This document shows, in pieces, positions 46,225 to 55,530 of a stretch of DNA of 64,000 nt (positions are counted from its first letter, which is position 1; the number at the start of each line of letters is the position of its first letter). The stretch covers positions 3,213,501 through 3,277,500 of the forward strand of contig NZ_JACWIJ010000002.1 of assembly GCF_017811175.1 (NCBI RefSeq), given 5' to 3'. Under the pieces are notes generated by a model. That model did not search any database and was not told the DNA's origin. It saw only the letters and a program-made list of their open reading frames with translations. The position numbers and the translations under genes are program-made. Source of the DNA: Melaminivora jejuensis. GTDB lineage: Bacteria > Pseudomonadota > Gammaproteobacteria > Burkholderiales > Burkholderiaceae_C.

Positions 46225-47057
46225 ATGACTGCTGCCTCCTCCTCTTTCTCCACCCCCGCCGCGTAGCCGTAGCCGGCGCCAGCGGGCGCATGGGCCGCAT
46301 GTTGATCGAGGCCATCCTGGCCAGCGGCGACCTGCAGCTGGCCGGCGCGCTGGATGTGGCCGGCAGCCCGGCCATGGGCCAGGACGCTGCTGCCTTCCTG
46401 GGACAAAACACTGGCGTGGCCATCACCGCCGACCTGCGCGCCGGCCTGGCCGATGCCGATGTGCTGATCGATTTCACCCGCCCCGAAGGTACGCTGGCGC
46501 ACGCGGCAGTGTGTACCGAACTGGGCGTGCAGATGGTCATCGGCACCACCGGCTTTTCCGAGGAGCAAAAGCGCCAGCTGCAGCAGGCCGCTGAAACCAT
46601 CGCCCTGGTGCTGGCACCCAACATGAGCGTGGGTGTCAACGTCACGCTCAAGCTGCTGCAGCAGGCCGCGCGCGCTCTCGACGACAGCTACGACATCGAG
46701 GTCATCGAAGCGCACCACAAGCACAAGGTGGATGCGCCCTCGGGTACGGCGCTGAAGATGGGCGAGGTCATCGCCCAGGCCCAGGGCACGCGCCTGGCCG
46801 ACCGGGCCGTCTATGAGCGCTACGGCCATACCGGCGAGCGCAAGAGCGGCAGCATCGGCTTTGCCACCGTGCGCGGCGGCGACATCGTGGGCGACCACAC
46901 GGTGCTGTTCGCCGGCACCGGCGAGCGCCTGGAGATCACGCACAAGTCCAGCAGCCGCGCCGGCTACGCCCAGGGCAGCCTGCGCGCCGTGCGCTTCCTG
47001 GCCGGCCAGCGCTCGGGCATGTACGACATGTTCGACGTGCTTGGACTGCAGGACTGA
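46225..47057 (+). CDS. dapB: 4-Hydroxy-tetrahydrodipicolinate reductase, frameshifted near the start
   Basis: Lysine/diaminopimelate pathway. The start [13 protein letters not shown] runs into TAG, while [19 protein letters not shown] continues in the next frame. Adding one G at about 46262-46264 (GCGTAGCC to GCGGTAGCC) restores a normal protein. The NAD(P)-binding loop would be lost if translation began at 46290. The remainder is intact ([30 protein letters not shown]). DapB is normally essential, so sequence error is likely. Confidence 0.88.
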
Positions 47058-47077
47058 CGGGCCGGACGAATCTGCAT

Positions 47078-47770
47078 ATGGACGCCCTGCAGTGGCTGCG
47101 CCAGGGCGATGCCGTCACCCAAGGCACGGCAGCGCTGCTGCTGGCGATGTCGGTGGCCAGCTGGGTCGCCATCCTGTGGAAGCTGCACCTGACCGGGCGC
47201 GCCCGCGCCGACGTGCCGCGCGCCACCGCCGCCTTCTGGCAGACCGCCACGCTGGCCGAGGCGCCGGCGCGGGTCGGCCTGTTCGACCGCGCCAGCCTGC
47301 TGCTGCCCTTGGTGCAGGCTGCCGCCCGCGTTGCCGCGCCCGAGTCTGCCAGCGCTGCTCCCGCGCTGGCCGGCCAGGGCGGCCTGGATCAGCGCCTGAC
47401 GCGCCAGCTGCGTGATGCCCTGCACGGCGTGCTGATGCGCCTGCAATGGGGCCAGGTGCTGCTGGCCACCGTGGGTGCGACTGCCCCCTTCGTCGGCCTG
47501 TTGGGCACCGTCTGGGGTATCCACCACGCGCTGGCAGCGCTGGCCGGCAGCCAGCAGATCACCATCGAGCGCCTGGCCGGCCCGGTGGGCGAGGCCCTGG
47601 TCATGACCGCCGCCGGCCTGGCCGTGGCAATACCTGCCGTGCTGGCCTACAACTGGTTTGGTCGCACGATTGCCAATGTCGAAGCCGAACTCGAAGGCTT
47701 CGCCCACGACCTGCGCGCCCTGGTGCTGGACGCAGGCGGGTGCGGTGCCAGCGCCGGCGCCGAAGGCTGA
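47078..47770 (+). CDS. exbB: MotA/TolQ/ExbB proton-channel protein
   Basis: 230 residues, three membrane helices. TM1 near 18-38 (LLLAMSVASWVAILWKL); the long cytoplasmic loop; then TM2/TM3 with VGATAPFVGLLGTVWGI and the C-terminal MTAAGLAVAIPAVLAYNWF. The protein energises TonB-dependent transport (ExbB) or Tol (TolQ). The adjacent exbD-like gene and lack of tolA/tolB favour the ExbB label. Starts 20 bases after dapB. Confidence 0.88.
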   Translation: MDALQWLRQGDAVTQGTAALLLAMSVASWVAILWKLHLTGRARADVPRATAAFWQTATLAEAPARVGLFDRASLLLPLVQAAARVAAPESASAAPALAGQGGLDQRLTRQLRDALHGVLMRLQWGQVLLATVGATAPFVGLLGTVWGIHHALAALAGSQQITIERLAGPVGEALVMTAAGLAVAIPAVLAYNWFGRTIANVEAELEGFAHDLRALVLDAGGCGASAGAEG

Positions 47771-47782
47771 TACAGGGCGGGC

Positions 47783-48220
47783 ATGGCCTTCGGACGCCTG
47801 CAACGCCCGCGCGGTGACAAGCCCATGAGCGACATCAACGTCACCCCGCTGGTGGACGTGATGCTGGTGCTGGTGGTCATCTTCATCCTGTCGGCGCCGC
47901 TGCTGGCAAGTTCGCTGCGCCTGCAGTTGCCAGTTGCGCAGCAGGCGCAGCCGGGCGCGGGCGCTGGCGTGCTTGCCGTGGCACTCGACGCCCAGGGGCA
48001 GTTGTCCGTCGATGGGCAAGACCTTGCGCCAGAGGCGCTGGCCGAACGACTCCAGGCCGCCGCTGCCCGCCAGCCCGGCTTGGAAGTCCAGCTCCATGCC
48101 GACGCCGCCGTGCCCTACGGCCAGATCGTGCGGATCATCGATGCCGCGCGTGCTGCGGGGCTGCAGCGCATCGCCTTTGCTGCCCAGGCTGCTCAGGACG
48201 TGCCCAGAGAGCGTGAATAG
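47783..48220 (+). CDS. exbD: ExbD/TolR family protein
   Basis: 145 residues. A single membrane helix near 25-43 carries the conserved Asp ([19 protein letters not shown]), and the periplasmic domain includes [20 protein letters not shown]. Works with the ExbB-like protein 12 bases upstream. No tonB gene follows. Its last 28 bases overlap the convergent hemerythrin gene. Confidence 0.9.
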   Translation: MAFGRLQRPRGDKPMSDINVTPLVDVMLVLVVIFILSAPLLASSLRLQLPVAQQAQPGAGAGVLAVALDAQGQLSVDGQDLAPEALAERLQAAAARQPGLEVQLHADAAVPYGQIVRIIDAARAAGLQRIAFAAQAAQDVPRERE

Positions 48221-48702
48221 GACACAGCCGGCTGGCGGGCGGGTTTTTTGCCCTGGAAGCGACCAAAGAACCGCCCCAGCAGCGAGGTGCTGTGCTCCTC
48301 GGCATGAAACTGCTGGGTGTAGCGCCGATCTTCGACCAGGATATGGTTGGCCAGCCAGTCGCGCAGGAAGTGCAGCAGCTCCAGGCTGGGGCGCTGGCCG
48401 TGCAGGATCTTGTTCTTTTCATCGACGATCTTTTGCACGAAGCGCCGGTGCAGCGCCACATGGGCGTCGAAATGCGGGTAGCCGATGCCGCGCATGAACA
48501 TCTCTTCTTCGGTGAAATGCTGCACGGTGTAGTGCTCCAGTTCCTGGAGCACCTGGGCCATTTCCGCCAAAGCGGCGTTGCTCACGATGCCCGCCCACAG
48601 GCGGTTCATGATGTCGAACAGCGTCTTGTGCTGGGCATCGATTTCTTCCAGGCCAAGGGCGTAGTCGTCTTGCCAGGTGACGAGTGAGGCTGCAAGAGTC
48701 AT
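48193..48702 (-). CDS. Bacteriohemerythrin
   Basis: 169 residues. The di-iron ligands are all visible: [41 protein letters not shown] and [12 protein letters not shown]. Binds O2 at a non-haem di-iron site, for oxygen storage or sensing. The C-terminal ~30 residues are extra and basic ([12 protein letters not shown]). Confidence 0.92.
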   Translation of the reverse strand: MTLAASLVTWQDDYALGLEEIDAQHKTLFDIMNRLWAGIVSNAALAEMAQVLQELEHYTVQHFTEEEMFMRGIGYPHFDAHVALHRRFVQKIVDEKNKILHGQRPSLELLHFLRDWLANHILVEDRRYTQQFHAEEHSTSLLGRFFGRFQGKKPARQPAVSYSRSLGTS

Positions 48703-48719
48703 GGGGCGGTTGTCTCTGT

Positions 48720-48778
48720 GTTTTGATAGTTGCGATGGTCATGGCCGGTATCCTGCCCAGCCTGGATACACAAATTAA
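48720..48778 (+). repeat. Diverged copy of the dispersed comamonad repeat
   Basis: TGTTTTGATAGTTGCGATGG then ATGGCCGGTATCCTGCCCAG. Only the first part matches well. It sits in the gap before leuS. Confidence 0.4.
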
Positions 48779-48908
48779 TATCGTGGCTGTGACTTTGGAG
48801 GTTGCGCTCCGCTGGCGCCGTCTTGACCATCTGCCGGTCTCGTGCGCAAGGGATGGCGCCCGCCGGCAGTGCCCGCAGCCGCCAGAAATGCCCTGCAGGC
48901 CAAGCGCC

Positions 48909-48914
48909 TAAAAT
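48909..48914 (+). promoter_or_regulatory. Candidate -10 box of leuS
   Basis: TAAAAT 57 bases before the leuS ATG. No clear -35 partner. The leader contains no obvious leucine attenuator peptide. Confidence 0.4.
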
Positions 48915-48971
48915 GCACCGCCTGCCTGGAGCGCCAGCGCCCAGGCTGCCCTTTCAGCCGTACTCCCGCCC

Positions 48972-51707
48972 ATGCAAGATAAATACAGCCCCGCCGAGGT
49001 GGAGCGCGCCGCGCACGCCCATTGGAATGCCCGCGACGCCTACCGTGTGACCGAGGACGCCTCCCGCCCAAAGTTCTACGCCTGCTCCATGCTGCCCTAT
49101 CCCAGCGGCAAGCTGCACATGGGCCACGTGCGCAACTACACCATCAACGACATGCTCACGCGCCAGTTGCGCATGTCGGGCTACAACGTCCTGATGCCCA
49201 TGGGCTGGGACGCTTTCGGCCTGCCGGCGGAAAACGCTGCGCTCAAGAACAAGGTGCCGCCGGCGCAGTGGACGTGGGACAACATCGCCTACATGAAGCG
49301 CCAGATGCAGGCCATGGGCCTGGCCATCGACTGGAGCCGTGAGATCGCCACCTGCGACCCCGCTTACTACAAGTGGAACCAGTGGCTGTTCCTGAAGATG
49401 CTGGAGCGTGGCATCGCCTACCGCAAGACCCAGGTCGTGAACTGGGATCCGGTCGATCAGACCGTTCTGGCCAATGAGCAGGTCATCGACGGCAAGGGTT
49501 GGCGCACCGGCGCGCCTGTCGAGAAGCGCGAAATCCCCGGCTACTACCTCAAGATCACCGACTACGCCCAGGAGCTGCTCGACCACGTGCAGCTCGGCAA
49601 CGACAAGGCGACGCTGACCGGCTGGCCCGACAAGGTGCGGCTGATGCAGGAAAACTGGATTGGCAAATCCAGCGGCGTGCGCTTTGCCTTCACGCACGAC
49701 ATCCGGGGCGCGGATGGTGCGCCCATCCAGGATGGCCGCATGTACGTCTTCACCACCCGCGCCGACACCATCATGGGCGTGACGTTCTGCGCCGTCGCGC
49801 CCGAGCATCCACTGGCGCTGCACGCGGCAGCCGGCAACCCGCAGCTGGCCGCCTTCATCGAGGAATGCAAGAAGGGCGGTACCACCGAGGCGGAACTGGC
49901 CGCCCGCGAGAAATCCGGCCTGCCCACCGGCCTGTCCGTGACGCATCCCCTGACCGGCGAGCAAATCCCCGTCTGGGTCGGCAACTACGTGCTGATGGGC
50001 TATGGCGACGGCGCCGTCATGGGCGTGCCGGCGCACGACGAGCGCGACTTCGCCTTCGCCCTGAAATACCGCCTGCCCATCAAGCAAGTCATCCTGGTCG
50101 ATGGCGAAACCTTCGACTTCCACAACTGGCAGGACTGGTACGCCGACAAGGCCAGCGGCGTGACCATCAACTCGGACAACTTCAGCGGCCTGAGCCACCA
50201 GGACGCCGTGGCCGCCGTGGCCCGCGCGCTGCAGGCCAAGGGCCTGGGCGAGCTGAAAACCACCTGGCGCCTGCGCGACTGGGGCATCTCGCGCCAGCGC
50301 TACTGGGGCACGCCGATCCCCATCATCCACTGCGCGGACTGCGGCGCCCAGCCCGTGCCCGAAAAAGATCTGCCCGTGGTGCTGCCCGAAGGCCTGGTGC
50401 CCGATGGCTCGGGCAACCCGCTCATCAAGAGCGAGGAATTCCATGCCGGCGTGACCTGCCCATGCTGCGGCAAAGCCGCGCGGCGCGAGACCGACACCAT
50501 GGACACCTTCGTGGACTCGTCGTGGTACTTCATGCGCTACTGCGACGCGGGCAACCACGAGCAGATGGTGGGCAGCGGCACCGACTACTGGATGCGCGAT
50601 GCCAACAATGCCACTGGCGGCAGCGGCATGGATCAATACATCGGCGGCATCGAGCACGCCATCCTGCACCTGCTGTATGCGCGCTTCTGGACCAAGGTCA
50701 TGCGCGACCTGGGCCTGGTCAAGGTCGATGAGCCCTTCACCCGGCTCCTCACCCAGGGCATGGTGCTCAACCACATCTACAGCCGGCGCACGGCGCGCGG
50801 CGGCAAGGAATACTTCTGGCCGCACGATGTCGAGCACATCACCGACGAGTCCGGCAAGAGCATCGGCACGCGGCTGAAGAACGCCGTCGAGAGCGCCGAT
50901 GGCCTGCTGCCCGTGGGCACGCCCATCGACTACGAGGGCGTGGGCACCATGTCCAAGTCCAAGAACAACGGCGTCGATCCGCAGGACTTGATCGAGCGCT
51001 ACGGCGCCGACACCGCGCGGCTGTACACCATGTTCACCTCGCCGCCCGAGCTGACGCTGGAGTGGAACGATGCCGCCGTCGAGGGCAGCCACCGCTTCCT
51101 GCGCCGCGTGTGGAACTTCGGCGTGCGGCTGGCCGCCATCGACCGCGAGGCCGCCCTGGCCAGCGTGGCCGGCGCCACCAGCCTGGCTGGCGTGAGCTTC
51201 GGCCCGGCGGCGCGTGCGCTGCGGCTGGAGATCCACACCGTGCTCAAGCAAGTCAACTACGACTACCAGCGAATGCAATACAACACCGTGGTGTCGGGCT
51301 GCATGAAGATGATCAACGCGCTGGAGGACTTCAAGGCCCACGGCGACGCCGGCGCGCAGGTCGCGCTGATCGAGGGCTTTGGCATCCTGCTGCGCGTGCT
51401 GTACCCGGCCACGCCGCACATCACCCATGCGCTGTGGCAGGAGCTGGGCTATGCCGGCGCCCTGGGCGACCTGCTGGACGCCCCCTGGCCGCAGGTCGAT
51501 CCGGACGCCCTGGTGCAGGACGAGCTGGAGCTGGTGCTGCAGGTCAACGGCAAGCTGCGCGGCGCGCTGCGCGTACCGGCCAGCGCCGACAAGGCGGCCA
51601 TCGAGCAGGCGGCGCTGGCGTCGGCGGAGTTCGAGAAATTCTCCGAAGGCCGCCCCGCGAAAAAAGTCGTGGTCGTGCCGGGCCGCCTGGTCAACATCGT
51701 GGTCTGA
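48972..51707 (+). CDS. leuS: Leucyl-tRNA synthetase
   Basis: 911 residues. HIGH motif as [12 protein letters not shown] near 40-51, class I catalytic core, CP1 editing domain ([19 protein letters not shown]), KMSKS as [12 protein letters not shown] near 659, and the C-terminal anticodon domain ending in [14 protein letters not shown]. The length is slightly above E. coli LeuS. A Cys-rich insert CADCG ... CPCCG near 455-500 is typical for the family. Confidence 0.98.
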   Translation: MQDKYSPAEVERAAHAHWNARDAYRVTEDASRPKFYACSMLPYPSGKLHMGHVRNYTINDMLTRQLRMSGYNVLMPMGWDAFGLPAENAALKNKVPPAQWTWDNIAYMKRQMQAMGLAIDWSREIATCDPAYYKWNQWLFLKMLERGIAYRKTQVVNWDPVDQTVLANEQVIDGKGWRTGAPVEKREIPGYYLKITDYAQELLDHVQLGNDKATLTGWPDKVRLMQENWIGKSSGVRFAFTHDIRGADGAPIQDGRMYVFTTRADTIMGVTFCAVAPEHPLALHAAAGNPQLAAFIEECKKGGTTEAELAAREKSGLPTGLSVTHPLTGEQIPVWVGNYVLMGYGDGAVMGVPAHDERDFAFALKYRLPIKQVILVDGETFDFHNWQDWYADKASGVTINSDNFSGLSHQDAVAAVARALQAKGLGELKTTWRLRDWGISRQRYWGTPIPIIHCADCGAQPVPEKDLPVVLPEGLVPDGSGNPLIKSEEFHAGVTCPCCGKAARRETDTMDTFVDSSWYFMRYCDAGNHEQMVGSGTDYWMRDANNATGGSGMDQYIGGIEHAILHLLYARFWTKVMRDLGLVKVDEPFTRLLTQGMVLNHIYSRRTARGGKEYFWPHDVEHITDESGKSIGTRLKNAVESADGLLPVGTPIDYEGVGTMSKSKNNGVDPQDLIERYGADTARLYTMFTSPPELTLEWNDAAVEGSHRFLRRVWNFGVRLAAIDREAALASVAGATSLAGVSFGPAARALRLEIHTVLKQVNYDYQRMQYNTVVSGCMKMINALEDFKAHGDAGAQVALIEGFGILLRVLYPATPHITHALWQELGYAGALGDLLDAPWPQVDPDALVQDELELVLQVNGKLRGALRVPASADKAAIEQAALASAEFEKFSEGRPAKKVVVVPGRLVNIVV

Positions 51708-51770
51708 GGGCTTCACGAGCGCTGCGGTGGCCCCGCACAACGAACGCCCAACCCACAACCTCCCCAGTCC

Positions 51771-52292
51771 ATGCACAAGCGCACCCTGCTCCTGGCCACC
51801 CTCGGCACTGCCGCTGCGGCAACGCTGTCCGCCTGCGGCTTTCGCCTGCGCGGCGTGCCGCACCTGGCGTTTTCCTCGCTGTACGTGCAGGCCCCCGCCG
51901 GCTCGGGCGTTGCGCGTGAATTGATCCGCACGCTGCAAAGCGTCAACGCGGGCCTGAACCTGCTGACCGAGCCGGCGCAACTGCCCCAGGCGCAGGTCGT
52001 GCTGGACATCCTGTCCGAGGCGCCCGAGCGCGTCATCGTCGGCCAGAGCGCCACCGGCCAGGTGCGCGAGCTGCAACTGCGCCTGCGCCTGCGCTTTCGC
52101 CTGCGCGACCAGGCCGGGCAGGAGTGGATCGCCCCGACCGAAATCGTGCAGACGCGCGATGTCAGTTACAGCGAGACCATCGCCCTGTCCAAGGAGGGCG
52201 AGGAGGCTTTGCTGTTCCGCAACATGCAGACCGACCTGGTGCAGCAGCTCATGCGGCGCCTGGCGACGGTCAAGGGGCCGCTGCGGCAGTGA
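51771..52292 (+). CDS. lptE: LPS-assembly lipoprotein LptE
   Basis: 173 residues. Signal peptide with lipobox LSAC and the diagnostic CGFRLRGVPHLAFSSLYV at the mature start. Plugs the LptD barrel and guides LPS to the surface. Standard position between leuS and holA. Confidence 0.95.
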   Translation: MHKRTLLLATLGTAAAATLSACGFRLRGVPHLAFSSLYVQAPAGSGVARELIRTLQSVNAGLNLLTEPAQLPQAQVVLDILSEAPERVIVGQSATGQVRELQLRLRLRFRLRDQAGQEWIAPTEIVQTRDVSYSETIALSKEGEEALLFRNMQTDLVQQLMRRLATVKGPLRQ

Positions 52293-52295
52293 AAA

Positions 52296-52346
52296 ATTCG
52301 ATAGCTGCTCGCGCTTCTTCCACGCCGGCCAAAAGCCTTTCCTCCT
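52296..52346 (+). repeat. Dispersed comamonad repeat, intergenic copy (partial)
   Basis: AAATTCGATAGCTGCTCGCG then CTTCTTCCACGCCGGCCAAA. Overlaps the gap after lptE and runs into a REP-like unit. Confidence 0.6.
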
Positions 52347-52462
52347 GCTCCCTCCCCCCTGGGGGAGGGCTGGGGTGGGGGCCAGCGGCGCTGGCTTGTC
52401 CCCTGCGGCACGCCAGCGCCAGCCGGCCCCCATCCCCGCCTTCCCGCAATGGGGCAAGGAGT
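52347..52462. repeat. REP doublet (REPIN-like) between lptE and holA
   Basis: Two imperfect inverted ~48-base arms, CTCCCTCCCCCCTGGGGGAG... and its complement ending CCGCAATGGGGCAAGGAG, with GCCAGCG/CGCTGGC at the centre. Its outer right end carries the AAGGAG that serves as the holA ribosome-binding site. Confidence 0.7.
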
Positions 52463-52472
52463 AGGGACGGCC

Positions 52473-53522
52473 ATGCACCTGCCCCTGCCCCAGCTCCCCG
52501 CCCACCTGCAAAAAGGCCCGCTGCGCCCCCTGTATGTGCTGCACGGCGACGAGCCGCTGTTGCAGCAGGAGGCGCAAGACGCCATCCGCGCCGCCGCCCG
52601 CGCGCAGGGCTACACCGAGCGCTCAAGCTTCACCGTCGCCGGCGCGCATTTCGACTGGAGCGCCGTGCTGGCCGCCGGCGGCTCGCTGTCGCTGTTTGCC
52701 GAGCGGCAGATCGTCGAAGTCCGCATCCCCGGCGGCAAGCCCGGCAAGGACGGCTCGGCCGCGCTGCAGCAGATCGCCGCCAGCGCCCCCGGCAACGACG
52801 CCCTGCTCACCCTCATCAGCCTGCCGCGCCTGGACAAGGCCACGCGCACCAGCGCCTGGTTCACGGCCCTGGAGGGCGCCGGCGCCGCCATCCAGATCGA
52901 CCCCGTCGAGCGCGCCCAGCTGCCCGCCTGGATCGCCCAGCGCCTGGCCGCCCAGGGCCAGCGCGTGCCGCCGGGCGAGGCCGGCCAGCGCACGCTGCAA
53001 TTTTTTGCCGACCGGGTCGAGGGCAACCTGCTGGCCGCGCACCAGGAGATCAGCAAACTGGCCCTGCTGCACCCGCCGGGCGAGCTGCCGGGTGGCGCAG
53101 TCGAAGCCGCCGTGCTCAACGTTGCGCGCTACGACGTGTTCAAGCTGTCCGAAGCCGTGCTGGCCGGCCAGGTGCTGCGCGTGCAGAAAATGCTCGACGG
53201 CCTGGAGGCCGAGGGCACGGCGGCTGTGCTGGTGCATTGGACGCTGGCCGAGGACATCCGCGCGCTCAAGCGCTGCAAGGACGCCCTGGCCGCCGGCAAA
53301 CCCCTGCCCGTGGCGCTGCGCGAAAACCGCATCTGGGGCGCCAGGGAGCGCGCCTTTGCCCACCTCCTGGGCCGCGCCAGCGACGCGCAGCTGACGCGCC
53401 TGCTGCAAGCGGCGCATCAGGTGGATGGCATTGTCAAGGGTCTGAAAGTGCCCGACTGGCCGCAGGATGCCTGGCAGGCGCTGGCCCGGCTGGCGCTGCA
53501 GGTGGCCCGGCTGGCGCGCTGA
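52473..53522 (+). CDS. holA: DNA polymerase III, delta subunit
   Basis: 349 residues, clamp-loader subunit. AAA+-like fold: LYVLHGDEPLLQQEAQDAIR at the N-terminus, ERQIVEVRIPGGKPGKDG, then the collar domain (DVFKLSEAVLAGQVLRVQKM, WTLAEDIRALKR). Opens the beta clamp. ATG 52473 gives the family N-terminus; its ribosome-binding site lies at the end of the upstream repeat. Confidence 0.95.
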   Translation: MHLPLPQLPAHLQKGPLRPLYVLHGDEPLLQQEAQDAIRAAARAQGYTERSSFTVAGAHFDWSAVLAAGGSLSLFAERQIVEVRIPGGKPGKDGSAALQQIAASAPGNDALLTLISLPRLDKATRTSAWFTALEGAGAAIQIDPVERAQLPAWIAQRLAAQGQRVPPGEAGQRTLQFFADRVEGNLLAAHQEISKLALLHPPGELPGGAVEAAVLNVARYDVFKLSEAVLAGQVLRVQKMLDGLEAEGTAAVLVHWTLAEDIRALKRCKDALAAGKPLPVALRENRIWGARERAFAHLLGRASDAQLTRLLQAAHQVDGIVKGLKVPDWPQDAWQALARLALQVARLAR

Positions 53523-53570
53523 GTGCGGCTGAACGAGGCTCCCATGACCGGCGCGACCAGTCGGCTTTCG

Positions 53571-53610
53571 GCTCCCTCGCCCCTTGGGGGAGAGGGTGGG
53601 GGTGAGGGGG
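53571..53610 (+). repeat. REP-like hairpin at the truncated end of the MmeI-like gene
   Basis: GCTCCCTCGCCCCTTGGGGG then AGAGGGTGGGGGTGAGGGGG, the same family as 621-660. It sits where the MmeI-like gene is cut. Confidence 0.7.
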
Positions 53611-53649
53611 TGAAACGGGCGCGGCGGCGGCTGGGGACGCGGGCCACGC

Positions 53650-54697
53650 CAGCAGCGCATCGCGGCATTCGATCTGCTCCAGCGGCTCCAGCACCGGGTT
53701 GGTCTTGGGCGGGTAGCCGTGGGCGATGCGCCACTGGATTTCGCCGATCCACAGCGACACGCGCGCCAGCTCGGCAGCGTATTCATTGAGCTCGATGCCC
53801 AGCATGTTGTGTACGCCGGTGACCAGATCCTGCTCGCGATCCAGCCCGAGGTCGGCAGCGGCGGTGATGGTGAGCAGCTCCACGTCCTTGAGCGCCTTCA
53901 GGCCCAGAAACAAAAAATTGCCACTGCCGCAGGCCGGATCAAGCGCGCGGTAATTGCGCAGCACCTCCAGCCACTGCACGAAGCGGTTGTATGGTGGCAA
54001 ACAGGCTGGCCAGGCCTTGCGTCAGGCGCTCGCTGGTGAGCTGGCGGTTGTTCACCAGGCGCTCGAACATGCGCGCCGGCAGCAGGCCCACGTCCTCGGC
54101 GAAGAAGCAAAACAGGCACTGCGTCAGAAAGTGCGCCACGACATCCGCATGGTGGCCGCGCCGGCGCAGTTGCTCGGCCAGAAGGGCGAAGCTGTGCGCG
54201 GCCTCTTCGGTGATGTCGCGGTTGGTCTGGCGCGGGCGAAAGCTCTCCGGGGCCAGCCACAGGCGGCGCAGCAGCTCGCAGCTGGCGGCCTGGTCGAGCT
54301 GGTCGATGCGCACGGTGTGCGTCTCGCTCGGGTGGCCGTTGAACTGGGTGTGGACGCGGATCGTCAGCCGGTCGCACACCACCAGCAGCGGCGGGTTGGC
54401 CAGCGCCAGGCTGTATTGCTGCAGCTGGCGCAGCGCGGCGTCGAGGTTCTTGCCGGGGGCCTTGTTCTCCCAGGCGAAGTGGTTGCGATAGAACACATCG
54501 GCATAGCCACGCGCCTCGCCCAGCACCAGGGAGCGGCGCTCGAACAGGTATTCATCGGCGGCCTCGGGGCTGCCGGGCTTGGGCACCTGCAGCAGCTCGC
54601 ACAGGTCGAGAAAGTGGCTTTGCGCGCCCTGCTCCTCGTTCAGGTGGGCGCTGGAGCCGCCCGGCCCCCATTTGGCGATGAATTGGGCAGGGGTCAT
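53650..54697 (-). pseudogene. MmeI-like type IIG restriction-modification enzyme, internally deleted and truncated
   Basis: The N-terminal nuclease-like part is present (QSHFLDLCELLQVPKPGSPE, then FAWENKAPGKNLDAALRQL with an ExK). The methyltransferase motif I region YRALDPACGSGNFLFLGL and ELNEYAAELARVSLWIGEIQ are in another frame after an internal deletion near 54000. The motif IV NPPY region and everything after it (hundreds of residues) are gone; the sequence ends at ECRDALLAW against a REP hairpin. Full-length relatives have about 900 residues. Confidence 0.85.
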
Positions 54698-54709
54698 GGT
54701 GTGCGGAAA

Positions 54710-54770
54710 TTCTTTTTTTGATAGCTGTCAGCGCTTGTCTGGTAAGGGCTGGAGCCGGATTTGATGCTTG
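54710..54770 (+). repeat. Dispersed comamonad repeat, intergenic copy
   Basis: TTTTTTTGATAGCTGTCAGC then GCTTGTCTGGTAAGGGCTGG. Lies just upstream of the MmeI-like pseudogene start. Confidence 0.8.
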
Positions 54771-54791
54771 TGGCGTGCCGGGTGTGGCGCT

Positions 54792-54995
54792 TCAGGCCGC
54801 ATCCAGCGCCTGGCCGGCCCTGGCAACCCACTGGCCGACCGATTCGACCAGCGCGCCGTGGCTGAAGGAGCAGCAGCAGCCCTCGTCGGTGAAGGTGGCG
54901 CCGGCCTCCAGGCGGTCGAGCAGGTCGAGCAGCACCTGGCCATAGCGCGGCGGCAGGGCTTGCAGCAGGGCGGTGTGGGCGCGGGCGTGGCTCAT
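54792..54995 (-). CDS. Small hypothetical protein, shorter paralogue
   Basis: 67 residues. LLQALPPRYGQVLLDLLDRL then EAGATFTDEG and SFSHGALVESVGQW match the protein encoded at 55157 almost throughout. Compared with that, about 29 residues after MSHARAHT are missing, an in-frame internal deletion. No known domain; predicted helical. Function unknown. Confidence 0.65.
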   Translation of the reverse strand: MSHARAHTALLQALPPRYGQVLLDLLDRLEAGATFTDEGCCCSFSHGALVESVGQWVARAGQALDAA

Positions 54996-55156
54996 GGCGG
55001 GTCGGGGGAGGTGGAGGCAGCGCAGGCCATCCCGGGTAATGGGTTGTCACAGCTGGCCGCGCTTCGCTTGTCTGCCCGGGGGACAAGGGCTGATTGTGTC
55101 CCGCATCGGGGGCGGGGCCAGCGGGGGAAGGGGCATGAGGGGGTGTGCGGTGGGTG

Positions 55157-55459
55157 TCAGGTGTTCGGCCCGGCCTGGGCCTGCAGCGCCGCCTCGGCCT
55201 TGCTGGCCCACTGCGTCAGCGCATCGACCAGTGCGCTGTGGCTGAACGAGCAGCTTTCCTCGGTGAACATGGCGCCGGCCTCCAGCCGGTCGAGCAGGCC
55301 CAGCAAGACCTCGCCATAGCGCGGCGGCAGGCTCTGGAGCAGTTCGCCCTGGGCGCGGGCGGCGGCGCTGAAGGCGTGGTTGCTGATGCGCTGGCCGGCC
55401 AGTTGCTGCAGGTCGGCGCGCAGGTTGTCGAGTTGGGTGCGGGCAAGGGCGTGGTTCAT
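55157..55459 (-). CDS. Small hypothetical protein, longer paralogue
   Basis: 100 residues, helical and hydrophilic. N-terminus [20 protein letters not shown]; the C-terminal half [20 protein letters not shown] with [15 protein letters not shown] is shared with the neighbour at 54792. I do not recognise the family. The pair lies on the minus strand between the MmeI-like pseudogene and proA. Confidence 0.65.
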   Translation of the reverse strand: MNHALARTQLDNLRADLQQLAGQRISNHAFSAAARAQGELLQSLPPRYGEVLLGLLDRLEAGAMFTEESCSFSHSALVDALTQWASKAEAALQAQAGPNT

Positions 55460-55530
55460 GGGCGCCAAGGGTAGCGCGCTGCGGCGCGCTGTCAGGAAGG
55501 GGCATGGCATCTGGGCCAGAATCGCGCCCC

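Noticed and set aside
48954-52577. Very long open frame antisense to leuS and lptE (about 1200 codons)
   Set aside because: Composition is His/Gln/Arg-rich, as expected from antisense reading of GC-rich codons; leuS is unmistakable on the other strand.
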